From NCBI GenBank assembly GCA_963739435.1, contig CAVUAN010000009.1, positions 1 through 64,000 on the forward strand: a stretch of 64,000 nucleotides of DNA, read 5' to 3'. Every line of letters starts with the position of its first letter. Within the stretch, counting starts at the first letter, position 1. The notes under the pieces are model-generated. The model saw only the letters and a list, made by a program, of their open reading frames with translations, made no database searches and was not told the origin of the DNA. The position numbers were made by a program, and so were the translations under genes. Source of the stretch: CAVUAN01 sp963739435. Lineage in GTDB: Bacteria; Acidobacteriota; Thermoanaerobaculia; UBA5066; Gp7-AA6. Shown here piece after piece: positions 47,447 to 55,245 of this stretch.

Positions 47447-48648
47447 ATCGCAGCCTTTCTGCTCGCCGCCGTCGCGGCATCGTCGCCGTTCGAGCCGCGT
47501 CGATCGCGTCGTTTCCGAGTCCATTGCCAACGGAGAATTGCCGGGCGCCGTCGTCTTGATCGAGAGCCGCGGGAGGATTCGCCTGCGGCGTGCCTGGGGC
47601 AGCCGCGCCGTCCTGCCGGCCGCTCGAAGCCATGACCGTCGACACCGTTTTCGACGTCGCGTCGCTCACGAAGGCCGTCGCCACGGCGCCCTCGGTGATG
47701 ATCCTGGTCGAGGAGGGGAAGATCCGGCTGTCGGATCCCGTCGTGCGCTACATCCCGGAGTTCGGCGCGGGCGGGGGAGATCGGGACAAGGTCACCGTCG
47801 AACACCTGCTCACTCACCGCGCGGGCTTTCCGCCCGACGACCCGCTCGAGTCTCTACGCCGGGACGCCCGAGGAGATCTTCGCGCGCAAGTACGCGCGGC
47901 CGCTCGAGAGGCCTCCGGGCGCGGAGTTCGTCTATTCCGACGTCGGCTACGAGGTCCTGGGCGAGCTCGTGCGCCGCGTGTCGGGCGAGCGCGCTCGACG
48001 CGTTTGCCGGCAGAGCGCATCTTCCGTCCGCTCGGTATGAAGGACACCTGTTTTCTCCCTCTCCCCCCGGGAGAGGGCCGGGGTGAGGGCGAACAGTGGC
48101 CACCCACGGCGATTCCGGCCTCGCGCATCGCGCCGACGGAAGAGCGAGAGGGACGGTGGATGCGCGGGGAGGTCCACGACCCGCGGGCATTCGCCCTCGG
48201 CGGGGTGGCGGGCCACGCCGGCCTCTTTTCGACCGCCGACGACCTGGCGAAGTTCTGCCGGATGATTCTCGCGGGCGGCCGGCTCGGCAAGGCGCGGATT
48301 CTTTCGCCCTACGGCGTTCTCGCGCTGACGCGCCCGCGCTTCTACGGGGATGCGAAGGTGCGCTCCCTCGGGTTCGACATGGCGACCCCCTACTCCTCCA
48401 ACCGCGGCGACCTTTTCCCCGTCGGCTCTTTCGGACACACGGGCTTTACCGGAACCTCGCTCTGGATCGATCCCGCCTCGCGCACGTTCGTGGTCTTTCT
48501 CTCCAACCGGGTCCATCCCGCCGGCACGGGCGACGTCGGGCGCCTGCGCGCGCTCGTCGCCACGATCGCCGCGGCCGCGTCGAACAGGACGACCGGTCGG
48601 CAGCGGGTGACCGGGCGGCGGAGGTTCCGGCGCCGGCTCACGAGGTGA
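47444..48648 (+). CDS. Beta-lactamase-fold serine hydrolase, AmiE-like amidase (frameshifts; REP-like element inserted in frame)
   Basis: The product is about 400 aa. The ATG at 47444 opens a signal peptide (MIAAFLLAAVAASSPF). Family motifs: NGELPGAVVLIESRGRIRLR, FDVASLTKAVATAPSVMILV (catalytic SxxK), TVEHLLTHRAGFPPDDP, FVYSDVGYEVLGELVRRVSG (YxN-like site as YSD), FRPLGMKDT, GGVAGHAGLFSTADDLAKF and FGHTGFTGTSLWIDP (HTG in place of KTG). Five single-base insertions lie between 47,500 and 48,000. Between KDT and RIAPTE a palindromic element is translated as LPLPPGEGRGEGEQWPP. In B. subtilis the protein of this fold between NagZ and NamZ partners is N-acetylmuramyl-L-alanine amidase AmiE; the same job is inferred. 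It ends GTGA with namZ. Confidence 0.82.
48057..48104. repeat. REP-like palindromic element, half form inside a coding sequence (copy 4)
   Basis: Hairpin CCCTCTCCC-NNN-GGGAGAGGG at 48057-48077, then GGGGTGAGGGCGA and ACAGTGGCCAC, matching copy 2. It lies within the AmiE-like gene and keeps the frame. Confidence 0.9.
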
Positions 48649-49783
48649 AGGCCGGACTCGACGTTCTGATCGAGGACGGCTTCCGCCCGATCGCGGGCCG
48701 CCGGGTCGGCCTCGTCACCAACGTCACCGGCCGCTCGCGCGACGGCCGCTCGACGGCCGAGGTGCTTCTGTCGCCGGAGGCAAAGAAGGCCGGAGTCGAC
48801 CTCGCGGTGCTCTTTTCCCCCGAGCACGGACTCGCGAACGGACGCGGACGCGCCCGTCGCCGACAGCCTGGACCCGGGAACGGGTCTGCCCGTTCGATCG
48901 CTCTACGGCGAGTCGCGGCGCCCGCGCCCGCAGGATCTCGCCGGCCTCGACGCTCTCGTCTTCGACATCCAGGATGTCGGCACGCGCTTCTACACCTACG
49001 TGACGACGCTGGGCTATGTCCTCGAGGAAGCGGCCCGGGCGAAGGTCACCGTCGTGGTGCTCGACCGGCCCGATCCCATCGGCGGTCTGGCGTTCGAGGG
49101 CCCGATCGCCGACAGGGACAAGCTCTCCTTCACGGCCTACGACGCGATTCCGGTTCGGACGGGCATGACGCTCGGCGAGCTGGCCGGGCTCTTCAACGCC
49201 GGGCGCGGGATCGGAGCGGATCTGACCGTCGTCCGGATGCGGGGCTGGAACCGCCGCCTGTGGTACGACGAGACGGGGCTCGAGTGGGTGAACCCCTCGC
49301 CCAACATGCGCTCGCTCAACGCGGCCGCTCTCTATCCCGGCGTCGGCCTGCTCGAGACGACGAACGTCTCCGTCGGCCGCGGGACGGCCACGCCCTTCGA
49401 GGTTCTCGGCGCGCCGTGGATCGACGGCAGACGCCTCGCGGCGTATCTTTCGGCGCGCCGGCTGCCGGGCATCCGATTCTCGCCCGTGCACTTCACGCCG
49501 GATACCTCGGTCTTCGCGGGGCAGCTCTGCGGGGGTTTGCGATTCACGATCGTGGATCGCGACGCGCTCAAGCCCGTGACTCTCGGCATCGAGAGTCGCA
49601 TCGGCGCTGCATGCGCTCTACCCGGTCGACTGGCAGACGGCCAAACTCGGCGCCCTGCTCGCCAGCGCGGCCACGCTCGCGCGCCTCGACGCGGGCGACC
49701 CGCCCGAGGCGATCGTCTTAGCCTGGAAAAAGGATTTCGAGACCTTCGGTCGCGTCCGAGCGAAGTACCTTCTCTACGAATGA
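48645..49783 (+). CDS. namZ: Exo-beta-N-acetylmuramidase NamZ (DUF1343, GH171) (two frameshifts)
   Basis: The product is about 379 aa. GTG 48645 overlaps the upstream stop (GTGA). DUF1343 motifs: GLDVLIEDGFRPIAGRRVGL, VTNVTG, LFSPEHGLA, the hallmark VFDIQDVGTRFYTYVTTLG, VLDRPDPIGG, GMTLGELAGLFN, WVNPSPNMRSLNAAALYPGV, LLETTNVSVGRGTATPFE and RFSPVHFTPD. Extra single G bases at about 48,842 and 49,605 break the frame (AAC-G-GAC, ATC-G-GCG). No signal peptide is visible after the GTG. NamZ cleaves MurNAc from the non-reducing end of glycan chains, complementing NagZ. Gene order NagZ, amidase, NamZ supports a MurNAc salvage operon. Confidence 0.9.
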
Positions 49784-49824
49784 TTCTCGTCATCCATCAG
49801 GTCGCTCCACGGCCATTGGGCGCG

Positions 49825-51225
49825 TTACCCGTCCGGATCGGGTTTCCGGCGCTTTCTGCCCAGGCGATGGGCTCGTTCCGCGAGGCTGCCGGGGCGGATC
49901 CGAACCTTGGAGCGAGTGACGTCGCCGATCGGGCCGCCGAGCTGCATCTCCAGGCCCGCCGACTTGGAGAACCCGAGCTTCTGGCTGGCGTAGACGCTTC
50001 GGTGGCCGACGATCAGGAAGGCCGTGGCGGCGCTGAGGGCGGCATAGACGCCGACCGGACCTGGAAGCAATTCGATGCCCATCACGGCGGCGGCGATGGG
50101 CGTGTTGGCGGCGGCTGCGAGGACGGCGACGAAGCCGAAAGCGGCAAAGGGCCCTGCCGGCAGGTGCAGCACGTTGGCAAAGGCCGCTCCGCCTGTCGCG
50201 CCAATGAAGAAGATTGGCGTCACGATGCCGCCGCTTCCACCGGTCTCGAGCGTCACGGCGGTCGCGATGATCTTGAAGAGGAACGCGAGAAGGGCGATCT
50301 TTGCCGCGCCGGCGAGCGCCGCTTCGATCGTCGGCACGCCCAGGCCCGCATAGATGTCGCCCGCGGTCGCGTAGAGCAGGACGAGGAAGACGCCCCCCGC
50401 CGCCGCCACGAGATAGGGGTGATGATCGAAACGTCGCAGCCCCTTCTCGAGCCCGCGCATCGACTCGATCAGCAAGAGCGCCAGTAGCCCGAAGAGAGCG
50501 CCACAGAGGATCGAGAGAAGAACGAGCTCGGTCCGCGAGAGCGCGCCAAAGCTCTCGTGCAACACGGGAACGGGAGGCGAGACGCCGCAGACCAGATGCG
50601 CGACGATCCCTGAAACCAGGCACGGGAAAAGAACGCCGTAGTCGATCCGCCCGAGATAGAGCACCTCGATGCCGAACAGGGCGCCGGACACGGGGGTTCC
50701 GAATACCGCAGCAAACCCGCCTCCGATCCCGCAGATCACCAGCCGCCGCCGATCCTCGTCGTTCAAGCGCAGGAGGTCGGCAAAGAGGCTGGTGATCGCG
50801 GCGCCGATCTGCGCGCTGGGGCCCTCCTTGCCGACCGAGCCGCCGAAGGCCAGAGTCAGGACCGTCGCGAGCAGCTTGACGGGAGCGACTTGCCAGTCGA
50901 CCTTCCCCGATCTCTGGTGGACGGCGGCTATGACCGCCTCGGTTCCGTGGCCCTTTGCCGTCGGAGCGAAAGTTCGTATCAACCAGACGCATGCGGGCAG
51001 GGCAAGTGGCAGGAGGACGTAGTAAGGGAGCGGACCGAGGGTAATGCGCCTCGTCTGCGCGGACGCGGCCGCGAGCGTCCAGAGGAATGCCCGCGTTCCG
51101 AGGCCGACGCACACCCCCGCGGCCGCCCCGAGGAGCGCCCACTTGAGGGTGCTGATGAGCAGCGCGGTGTGCTCTGTGTACCACCGGCTCTCGTCCGACA
51201 AGTGCGGTGGCTCGGGCTCCGTCAT
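49825..51225 (-). CDS. ClC family chloride channel/transporter
   Basis: The product has 466 aa with the usual ClC helix set. Selectivity motifs: GSVGKEGPSAQIG (holds the gating glutamate), GGGFAAVFGTPVSGALFGIE, GGSGGIVTPIFFIGA and GVYAALSAATAF. At the position of the internal proton glutamate of the E. coli antiporter (IIEEM) this protein has GIEVL, a valine as in ClC channels. Passive chloride conduction rather than Cl/H exchange is therefore predicted, with caution. No CBS domain is present. The gene is convergent with namZ and follows pal on the minus strand by 35 bp. It is intact. Confidence 0.9.
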   Translation of the reverse strand: MTEPEPPHLSDESRWYTEHTALLISTLKWALLGAAAGVCVGLGTRAFLWTLAAASAQTRRITLGPLPYYVLLPLALPACVWLIRTFAPTAKGHGTEAVIAAVHQRSGKVDWQVAPVKLLATVLTLAFGGSVGKEGPSAQIGAAITSLFADLLRLNDEDRRRLVICGIGGGFAAVFGTPVSGALFGIEVLYLGRIDYGVLFPCLVSGIVAHLVCGVSPPVPVLHESFGALSRTELVLLSILCGALFGLLALLLIESMRGLEKGLRRFDHHPYLVAAAGGVFLVLLYATAGDIYAGLGVPTIEAALAGAAKIALLAFLFKIIATAVTLETGGSGGIVTPIFFIGATGGAAFANVLHLPAGPFAAFGFVAVLAAAANTPIAAAVMGIELLPGPVGVYAALSAATAFLIVGHRSVYASQKLGFSKSAGLEMQLGGPIGDVTRSKVRIRPGSLAERAHRLGRKRRKPDPDG

Positions 51226-51260
51226 GAATGGACCAATCGGCGAGGGGCGGCCCTGCAGCC

Positions 51261-51821
51261 CTACTTTGCCGTGATCAGGAAATGGGCGCGCCGGTTGCTC
51301 TGCCAGCAGCCCTCGTCCTCCCGTTCGCAGAACGGCTTCTCTTTGCCATAGGAGATCGTCTTCATGCGCGAGGCGTCGATGCCGAGCGAGGCGAGGTACT
51401 CCTTGGCGGCATCGGCCCGCCGCTCACCGAGAGCGAGGTTGTAAGCCTGCGTACCGCGGTCGTCGCAGTGCCCCTCGATGACGAACTGGAGAGACGGGTA
51501 TCGCTTGAGCAGGTCCGCATCCGTCGAGAGCGTGTTGCGCGCGTCGTCACGCAGGTCGGCCTTGTCGTAGTCGAAGAACGCGGGCTTCAGGTAGCCCTTT
51601 TCGTTCAACACCCGGAGGTCCTGCGCCATGATGTCGGGCGTGGCGTCCCTCGATGGCGGAGGCTGGGGAGGTGGTGCAACCACTCGCTCCGGAGCCGGGG
51701 CGGTGGGCGGAGCTGCCTTCTCCGCCGTCGTGGGGGCCTTCGAGCTACAGCCGGCGAGCGGGGCGAGCGCTGCAGCGGCCAGAAGGGCGAGCATCCCGGA
51801 AGTCGAACCTCTGCGAGTCAT
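51261..51821 (-). CDS. pal: Peptidoglycan-associated lipoprotein (Pal/OmpA domain)
   Basis: The product has 186 aa. A lipoprotein signal ends in LAGC. A Pro/Ala linker follows. The OmpA-like domain (residues about 80-186) has YFDYDKADLR-type AFFDYDKADLRDDAR, FVIEGHCDDRGTQAYNLALG, ERRADAAKEYLASLGI and TISYGKEKPFC, the Pal signature that binds diaminopimelate in peptidoglycan. The ribosome site AGGAGG lies 4-9 nt before the ATG. No tol genes are near. It is divergent from the MarR gene; the shared 75-bp region holds the MarR palindrome. Confidence 0.93.
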   Translation of the reverse strand: MTRRGSTSGMLALLAAAALAPLAGCSSKAPTTAEKAAPPTAPAPERVVAPPPQPPPSRDATPDIMAQDLRVLNEKGYLKPAFFDYDKADLRDDARNTLSTDADLLKRYPSLQFVIEGHCDDRGTQAYNLALGERRADAAKEYLASLGIDASRMKTISYGKEKPFCEREDEGCWQSNRRAHFLITAK

Positions 51822-51870
51822 GATTCCTCCTCTTTCCTCACTCTTGTCAGGTTTCCTTTATTGGATAAAC

Positions 51871-51887
51871 ATATCGTATAACGATAT
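51871..51887. promoter_or_regulatory. Palindromic operator of the MarR gene
   Basis: Perfect inverted repeat ATATCGT-ATA-ACGATAT, 10 bp before the MarR ATG and in the divergent gap to pal. It overlaps a TATAAC -10-like box (51876-51881). The same half-sites recur upstream of sod (54160-54176). Confidence 0.8.
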
Positions 51888-51896
51888 ATTTCCAGC

Positions 51897-52331
51897 ATGG
51901 CCAAGCCCCCACATCACCGGCCACGCCGACTGACCGAATCGGACTACTCGCGCCTGGCCCGCTTCCGTTACGCGCTGCGGCGCTTCCTCCGTTTTTCAGA
52001 GACCGCGGCCCGGAATGCATCCGTCTCGCCGGCGCAGTACCAGCTCTTGCTCTTTGTGCGGGCGTTTCCCGGAGGTTGGCCGACGGTAGCCGACATGGCA
52101 GAGCGTCTGCAGGTCCAACACCAGAGCGCCGTCGGCCTGATCGACCGTTGCGCCCGCGCGGGCCTTATTCGGCGCGAGCGGGACAAGCGGGACGGGCGGC
52201 GGGTGCGCCTGCGCCTGACCTCAGCCGGGACGCGCCTCCTGGCCCGGCTCGTACTGGAGCACTACCAGGGGCTGGCCGAGCTGCGGAAGGCTATTCCCCG
52301 GCAGGCATCGTTCCAGGTTCCGCCACGATGA
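51897..52331 (+). CDS. MarR family transcriptional regulator
   Basis: The product has 144 aa. The winged-helix core is clear: SPAQYQLLLFVRAFPGGWPT, VADMAERLQVQHQSAVGLID, CARAGLIRRERDKRDGRRVR, LRLTSAGTRLLARLVLEHYQ. No cysteine sits at the OhrR sensing position near the N-terminus, so a redox-thiol mechanism is not evident. The N-terminus is basic (PPHHRPRR). Its start lies 10 bp after a perfect palindrome also found at the SOD promoter, so it probably controls itself, pal and the sod/nucleotidyltransferase pair. The stop overlaps an ATG in the DUF2911 frame (ATGA). Confidence 0.9.
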   Translation: MAKPPHHRPRRLTESDYSRLARFRYALRRFLRFSETAARNASVSPAQYQLLLFVRAFPGGWPTVADMAERLQVQHQSAVGLIDRCARAGLIRRERDKRDGRRVRLRLTSAGTRLLARLVLEHYQGLAELRKAIPRQASFQVPPR

Positions 52332-52402
52332 AGGAGCAGGAGACCGGCCTGAAGGTGAATCAGAGCATCCGACTCGACAACCAGGGAAAGGAGCACTACG
52401 AA

Positions 52403-53068
52403 ATGCGTCTAACCCGAATCATCTTGTCTGCCACGACGATCTCGGCGTCGGCCGCTCTCTCCCTAGCCCAGGCTGCCAGTCCTACCCCCGTGCCGGTCCG
52501 CCACATCGCAAGCCCGATCGGACACACCTCTGTCGAAGTTGGCGGCCACTTCGTGCCCGGGGAAAAGCCGGGGTATCCCCCTCGATATGAGGGTGGAAAG
52601 TGGATCGACATCACCTATTACCGGCCCATCAAGCGAGGCCGCACCGACCTCTTCGGCGCCGGAGCCGACTATGGCAAGAAGCTCAATGCTTCAGCGCCCG
52701 TCTGGCGAGCGGGCGCCAACGTCACAACGCGGATGAAGACCGAGGTCGCGCTGGAGATTGGAGGCAAACGCCTCGAGCCGGGCGAGTACAGCCTCTTCGT
52801 GGACCTCAAAGAGAATGCCTGGACGCTGATTGTCTCCAAGCAGCCCTGGCAAAAGAACTACGACGCGAACGACAAAACGGGCACCTGGGGTGCCTACAAC
52901 TACGACCCCAAGTACGACGTCGCCCGCGAGCCAATGAAGGTCGAGAAGACGCCCCATTCGCTGGAGGAGTTCATGATCGACTTCATGGACGTCAACGATA
53001 AGGACGGCAAGCTCACGATGTGGTGGGACAAGGAATTGGCCACGGCCGATTTCAAGATCCTGAACTGA
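52403..53068 (+). CDS. Exported DUF2911 family protein
   Basis: The product has 221 aa. The ATG at 52403 has AAGGAG about 10 nt upstream and starts a signal peptide (MRLTRIILSATTISASAALS). An in-frame ATG at 52328 overlapping the MarR stop would add 25 residues and hide the signal peptide. DUF2911 motifs: WIDITYYRPIKRGRTDLFG, LNASAPVWRAGANVTTRMKT, ALEIGGKRLEPGEYSLFVDL, LIVSKQPWQKNYD and TPHSLEEFMIDF. The function is unknown. It lies in an operon with the MarR regulator. Confidence 0.88.
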   Translation: MRLTRIILSATTISASAALSLAQAASPTPVPVRHIASPIGHTSVEVGGHFVPGEKPGYPPRYEGGKWIDITYYRPIKRGRTDLFGAGADYGKKLNASAPVWRAGANVTTRMKTEVALEIGGKRLEPGEYSLFVDLKENAWTLIVSKQPWQKNYDANDKTGTWGAYNYDPKYDVAREPMKVEKTPHSLEEFMIDFMDVNDKDGKLTMWWDKELATADFKILN

Positions 53069-53096
53069 GAATCGGCCCGCCTCGCCCCTTCGGGCA

Positions 53097-53142
53097 GAAG
53101 GCTATCCCCCGGCAGTCGTCGTTTCAGGCTCCGCCGCGTTGA
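53097..53142 (+). pseudogene. Relic of a second MarR gene 3' end
   Basis: These 46 bp match the last 46 bp of the MarR gene (52286-52331) with about eight mismatches. Read in the MarR frame both encode KAIPRQ-S-F-Q-PPR-stop and most differences fall at third codon positions, as expected for two formerly coding copies. The antisense strand is now the 3' end of the nucleotidyltransferase gene. Confidence 0.55.
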
Positions 53143-54139
53143 AAGAACGACTCCGGGTGTTTCGTCGAGCCTGGATATCCAGGAATCGCCGGAGCCGGGA
53201 GGGTGTCCCGACATCGAGCCACCCGCAAGGGGGCACGCGAACCACGGATAGCCGTTTCGTCTCGACCTGCAGAACGTCGCGGGAAAAATCCTGAATGGGC
53301 AACTCTTCGTACAGTGCCTTCAGACTCTTTCCGTCGTCCGTTCCGTGCTTGCTCTCGTGAGCCCAGAGGACGAAGCTTCGAAGCAGTACCGGCAGGGCCG
53401 CTTCGAACAGATCCAGCAGCGTAACGTTCGCGGTGAGGAAGATCAGGCTGTTGACCAGTGCTCCCCGGAGCCTCAGCGCGTGAGCCATGGCCGCGTCTGG
53501 CTTCTCGATGAATGAGGCGACCACTCGAATGCCGTGGTGTTCCGTCGGCCCCGGAAGGATCCAGCCGTATTCGGAGTCGTCCTCTTCCGGCTCCATTCCC
53601 AGCAGCACGAGACGCTCTCGGGGAGGGCACGTTTCCGGAATGGCCTCGAGGACAGCTTCCAGCAGCGGACCCTCCGTCCTCACGTAGTGGTCTGACGGCA
53701 TGGCCAGCAGGGTCGCCGTAACCCCGCCTTTCGCGAGCACCCGGAGCGAGCCGAGCAGAAGACCCGCGGCGGTCCCTCGATTTCGAGGCTGGACAATCAC
53801 GTTGCCGTGCTGCGCGAGCTTCGAAAGCGCCTGGTTCCACCACCGCCGGTGTTGTTCGGCGACGACAACCACTATCCGCTCCGGGGGAACGAGACGCCCT
53901 GCTCGGGCGAGGGTCTGCTCGAGCATCGACCGCGGGCCTGTGAATGAGCAGTACTGCTTCGGTGCCACATTTCCATGGTCGTCTCGCGCGAGGGCTCCGA
54001 TGCGTTTCCCATCCCCGCCAGCCAGCACGACGACCCAAAGATTCGGAGTCACGGCCTGACGAACGGGAAGCACGTTGGGGAGCCAGTGAGCCGTCTCAAG
54101 ATCCGATCGTCCCTCCTGACTGAGAGAACGAAAGGGCAA
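53102..54139 (-). CDS. Sugar-phosphate nucleotidyltransferase (mannose-1-phosphate guanylyltransferase-like)
   Basis: The product has up to 345 aa. Motifs: VVLAGGDGKRIGAL (nucleotide-binding loop), PKQYCSF, ERIVVVVAEQHRRWW, NRGTAAGLLLGSLRVL, LAMPSDHYVR, SEYGWILPG and FIEKPD. These match the ManC/GMP-type family that activates mannose-1-phosphate, though other NTP-transferases remain possible. The longest frame starts at TTG 54139; GTG 54052, just before NLWVVVLAGG, is an equally plausible start. The C-terminal AEPETTTAGG is encoded over the MarR relic and is probably a recent tail. It is divergent from sod and shares the palindromic operator. Confidence 0.85.
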   Translation of the reverse strand: MPFRSLSQEGRSDLETAHWLPNVLPVRQAVTPNLWVVVLAGGDGKRIGALARDDHGNVAPKQYCSFTGPRSMLEQTLARAGRLVPPERIVVVVAEQHRRWWNQALSKLAQHGNVIVQPRNRGTAAGLLLGSLRVLAKGGVTATLLAMPSDHYVRTEGPLLEAVLEAIPETCPPRERLVLLGMEPEEDDSEYGWILPGPTEHHGIRVVASFIEKPDAAMAHALRLRGALVNSLIFLTANVTLLDLFEAALPVLLRSFVLWAHESKHGTDDGKSLKALYEELPIQDFSRDVLQVETKRLSVVRVPPCGWLDVGTPSRLRRFLDIQARRNTRSRSFNAAEPETTTAGG

Positions 54140-54159
54140 GTCCAGGAATTTCGGAATTT

Positions 54160-54176
54160 ATATCGTAATGCGATAT
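54160..54176. promoter_or_regulatory. Palindromic operator in the sod / nucleotidyltransferase divergent region
   Basis: ATATCG-TAATG-CGATAT, followed by ATTGTT. It matches the MarR site (51871-51887) over the half-sites and flanking AT bases. On the minus strand TATAAA overlaps it as a possible -10 for the divergent gene. Confidence 0.75.
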
Positions 54177-54264
54177 ATTGTTCCTATTGGCCGCGTCCTC
54201 GGGAGAGGACGGACCAACGACAACATTGCGGCCGCCATAAAGCTGCAGGGAAAGGAGAAGGCCC

Positions 54265-54888
54265 ATGCCCACTTACACGCTTCCCGATCTCACTTATGAC
54301 TACGGTGCCTTGGAGCCGCACATCTCTGGGCGAATCATGGAGCTTCACCACGACAAGCATCACGGCGCGTATGTGAAGGGGGCCAACGAGACCCTGGAGA
54401 AGCTCGCGGAGGTGCGGGAGAGGGGCGACTTCGCTGGTATCGCCGGCCTCGAGAAGGCCCTCGCTTTCAACGTGTCCGGTCACGTATTGCACTCCCAGTT
54501 CTGGAGGAACATGAGCCCGAAGGCCGGAGGTCGTCCGACCGGCGATCTCGCCCAGGCGATCACCGCCGACTTCGGCAGCTTCGACGCGTTCCGCAGGACG
54601 ATGGTTGCGGCCGCATCATCGATCATGGGCTCGGGCTGGGCCGCTCTCGTCTGGGAGCCGCTTGCCGAGCGTCTCATCACGGTGCAGATCTATGACCACC
54701 AGGGCAACGTGGCCCAGGGCGGCACGCCGCTGCTCGTGCTGGACGCCTGGGAGCACGCTTTCTATCTGCAGTACCAGAATCGCAAGGCCGAGTTCTTCGA
54801 GGCAGTTTGGAATGTCTGGAACTGGGAAGACGTAGAGACTCGCTTCGAGGTCGCGCGGTCCGTCAACGTCGAGGCCACCGGTCGGTAG
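54265..54888 (+). CDS. sodB: Fe/Mn superoxide dismutase
   Basis: The product has 207 aa. It converts superoxide to hydrogen peroxide and oxygen. Metal ligands are in MELHHDKHHGAYV (His), GHVLHSQFWRNM (His) and VLDAWEHAFYLQY (Asp, His). GSGWAALVWEP is also conserved. Iron or manganese cannot be told from sequence with confidence. AAGGAGAAGG provides the ribosome site. The long leader contains the MarR-type palindrome, so oxidative-stress control is likely. The holin-like and Rieske genes follow in the same direction. Confidence 0.95.
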   Translation: MPTYTLPDLTYDYGALEPHISGRIMELHHDKHHGAYVKGANETLEKLAEVRERGDFAGIAGLEKALAFNVSGHVLHSQFWRNMSPKAGGRPTGDLAQAITADFGSFDAFRRTMVAAASSIMGSGWAALVWEPLAERLITVQIYDHQGNVAQGGTPLLVLDAWEHAFYLQYQNRKAEFFEAVWNVWNWEDVETRFEVARSVNVEATGR

Positions 54889-54945
54889 AAGGTGGGGCGA
54901 GAGATTGCTACCTCGAGAAGGACTGAGCAGGAAAGGGAGGTTGCC

Positions 54946-55245
54946 ATGACGAGGCTGAAAATCGTTCCCCTGGCAGTTGGTCTGGGCGTCACCTGGGGAG
55001 CAGGGATCATGCTTCTCGGCTGGGTATCCGCGGGGGGCTGGGGCGCGAATCTCGTCCAAGCGATGTCGAGCGTCTACCGTGGCTACGCGTCCACGTTCCT
55101 GGGCGGCGTCGTCGGCGGGCTTTGGGGATTTGGAGACGCGTTTCTGGGTGGGCTGCTCTTTGCCGCGCTCTATAACTTCTTCGCGGGCGAGAGGCACTCG
55201 GAGGCCATGCACGTTATCCCCCAAACGGGGCAGCCGTCGCGTTGA
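54946..55245 (+). CDS. Small glycine-rich membrane protein (holin-like family)
   Basis: The product has 99 aa with two to three hydrophobic segments: KIVPLAVGLGVTWGAGIMLL, GGVVGGLWGFGDAFLGGLLF and ALYNFF. Proteins of this look are often named bacteriophage holin in databases but occur in chromosomes without prophage, as here. AAGGGAGG lies 6 nt before the ATG at 54946. The stop overlaps the TTG of the Rieske gene (TTGA), so the two are coupled; that suggests a membrane partner of the Rieske protein rather than lysis. Function unknown. Confidence 0.7.
   Translation: MTRLKIVPLAVGLGVTWGAGIMLLGWVSAGGWGANLVQAMSSVYRGYASTFLGGVVGGLWGFGDAFLGGLLFAALYNFFAGERHSEAMHVIPQTGQPSR

Noticed and set aside
47444..48648. 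Antibiotic-resistance beta-lactamase
   Set aside because: It has SxxK and an HTG motif but sits between nagZ and namZ; an AmiE-like amidase is more likely than a resistance enzyme.
54946..55245. Prophage holin
   Set aside because: No endolysin, terminase, capsid or integrase gene is near, and it is coupled to a Rieske gene.
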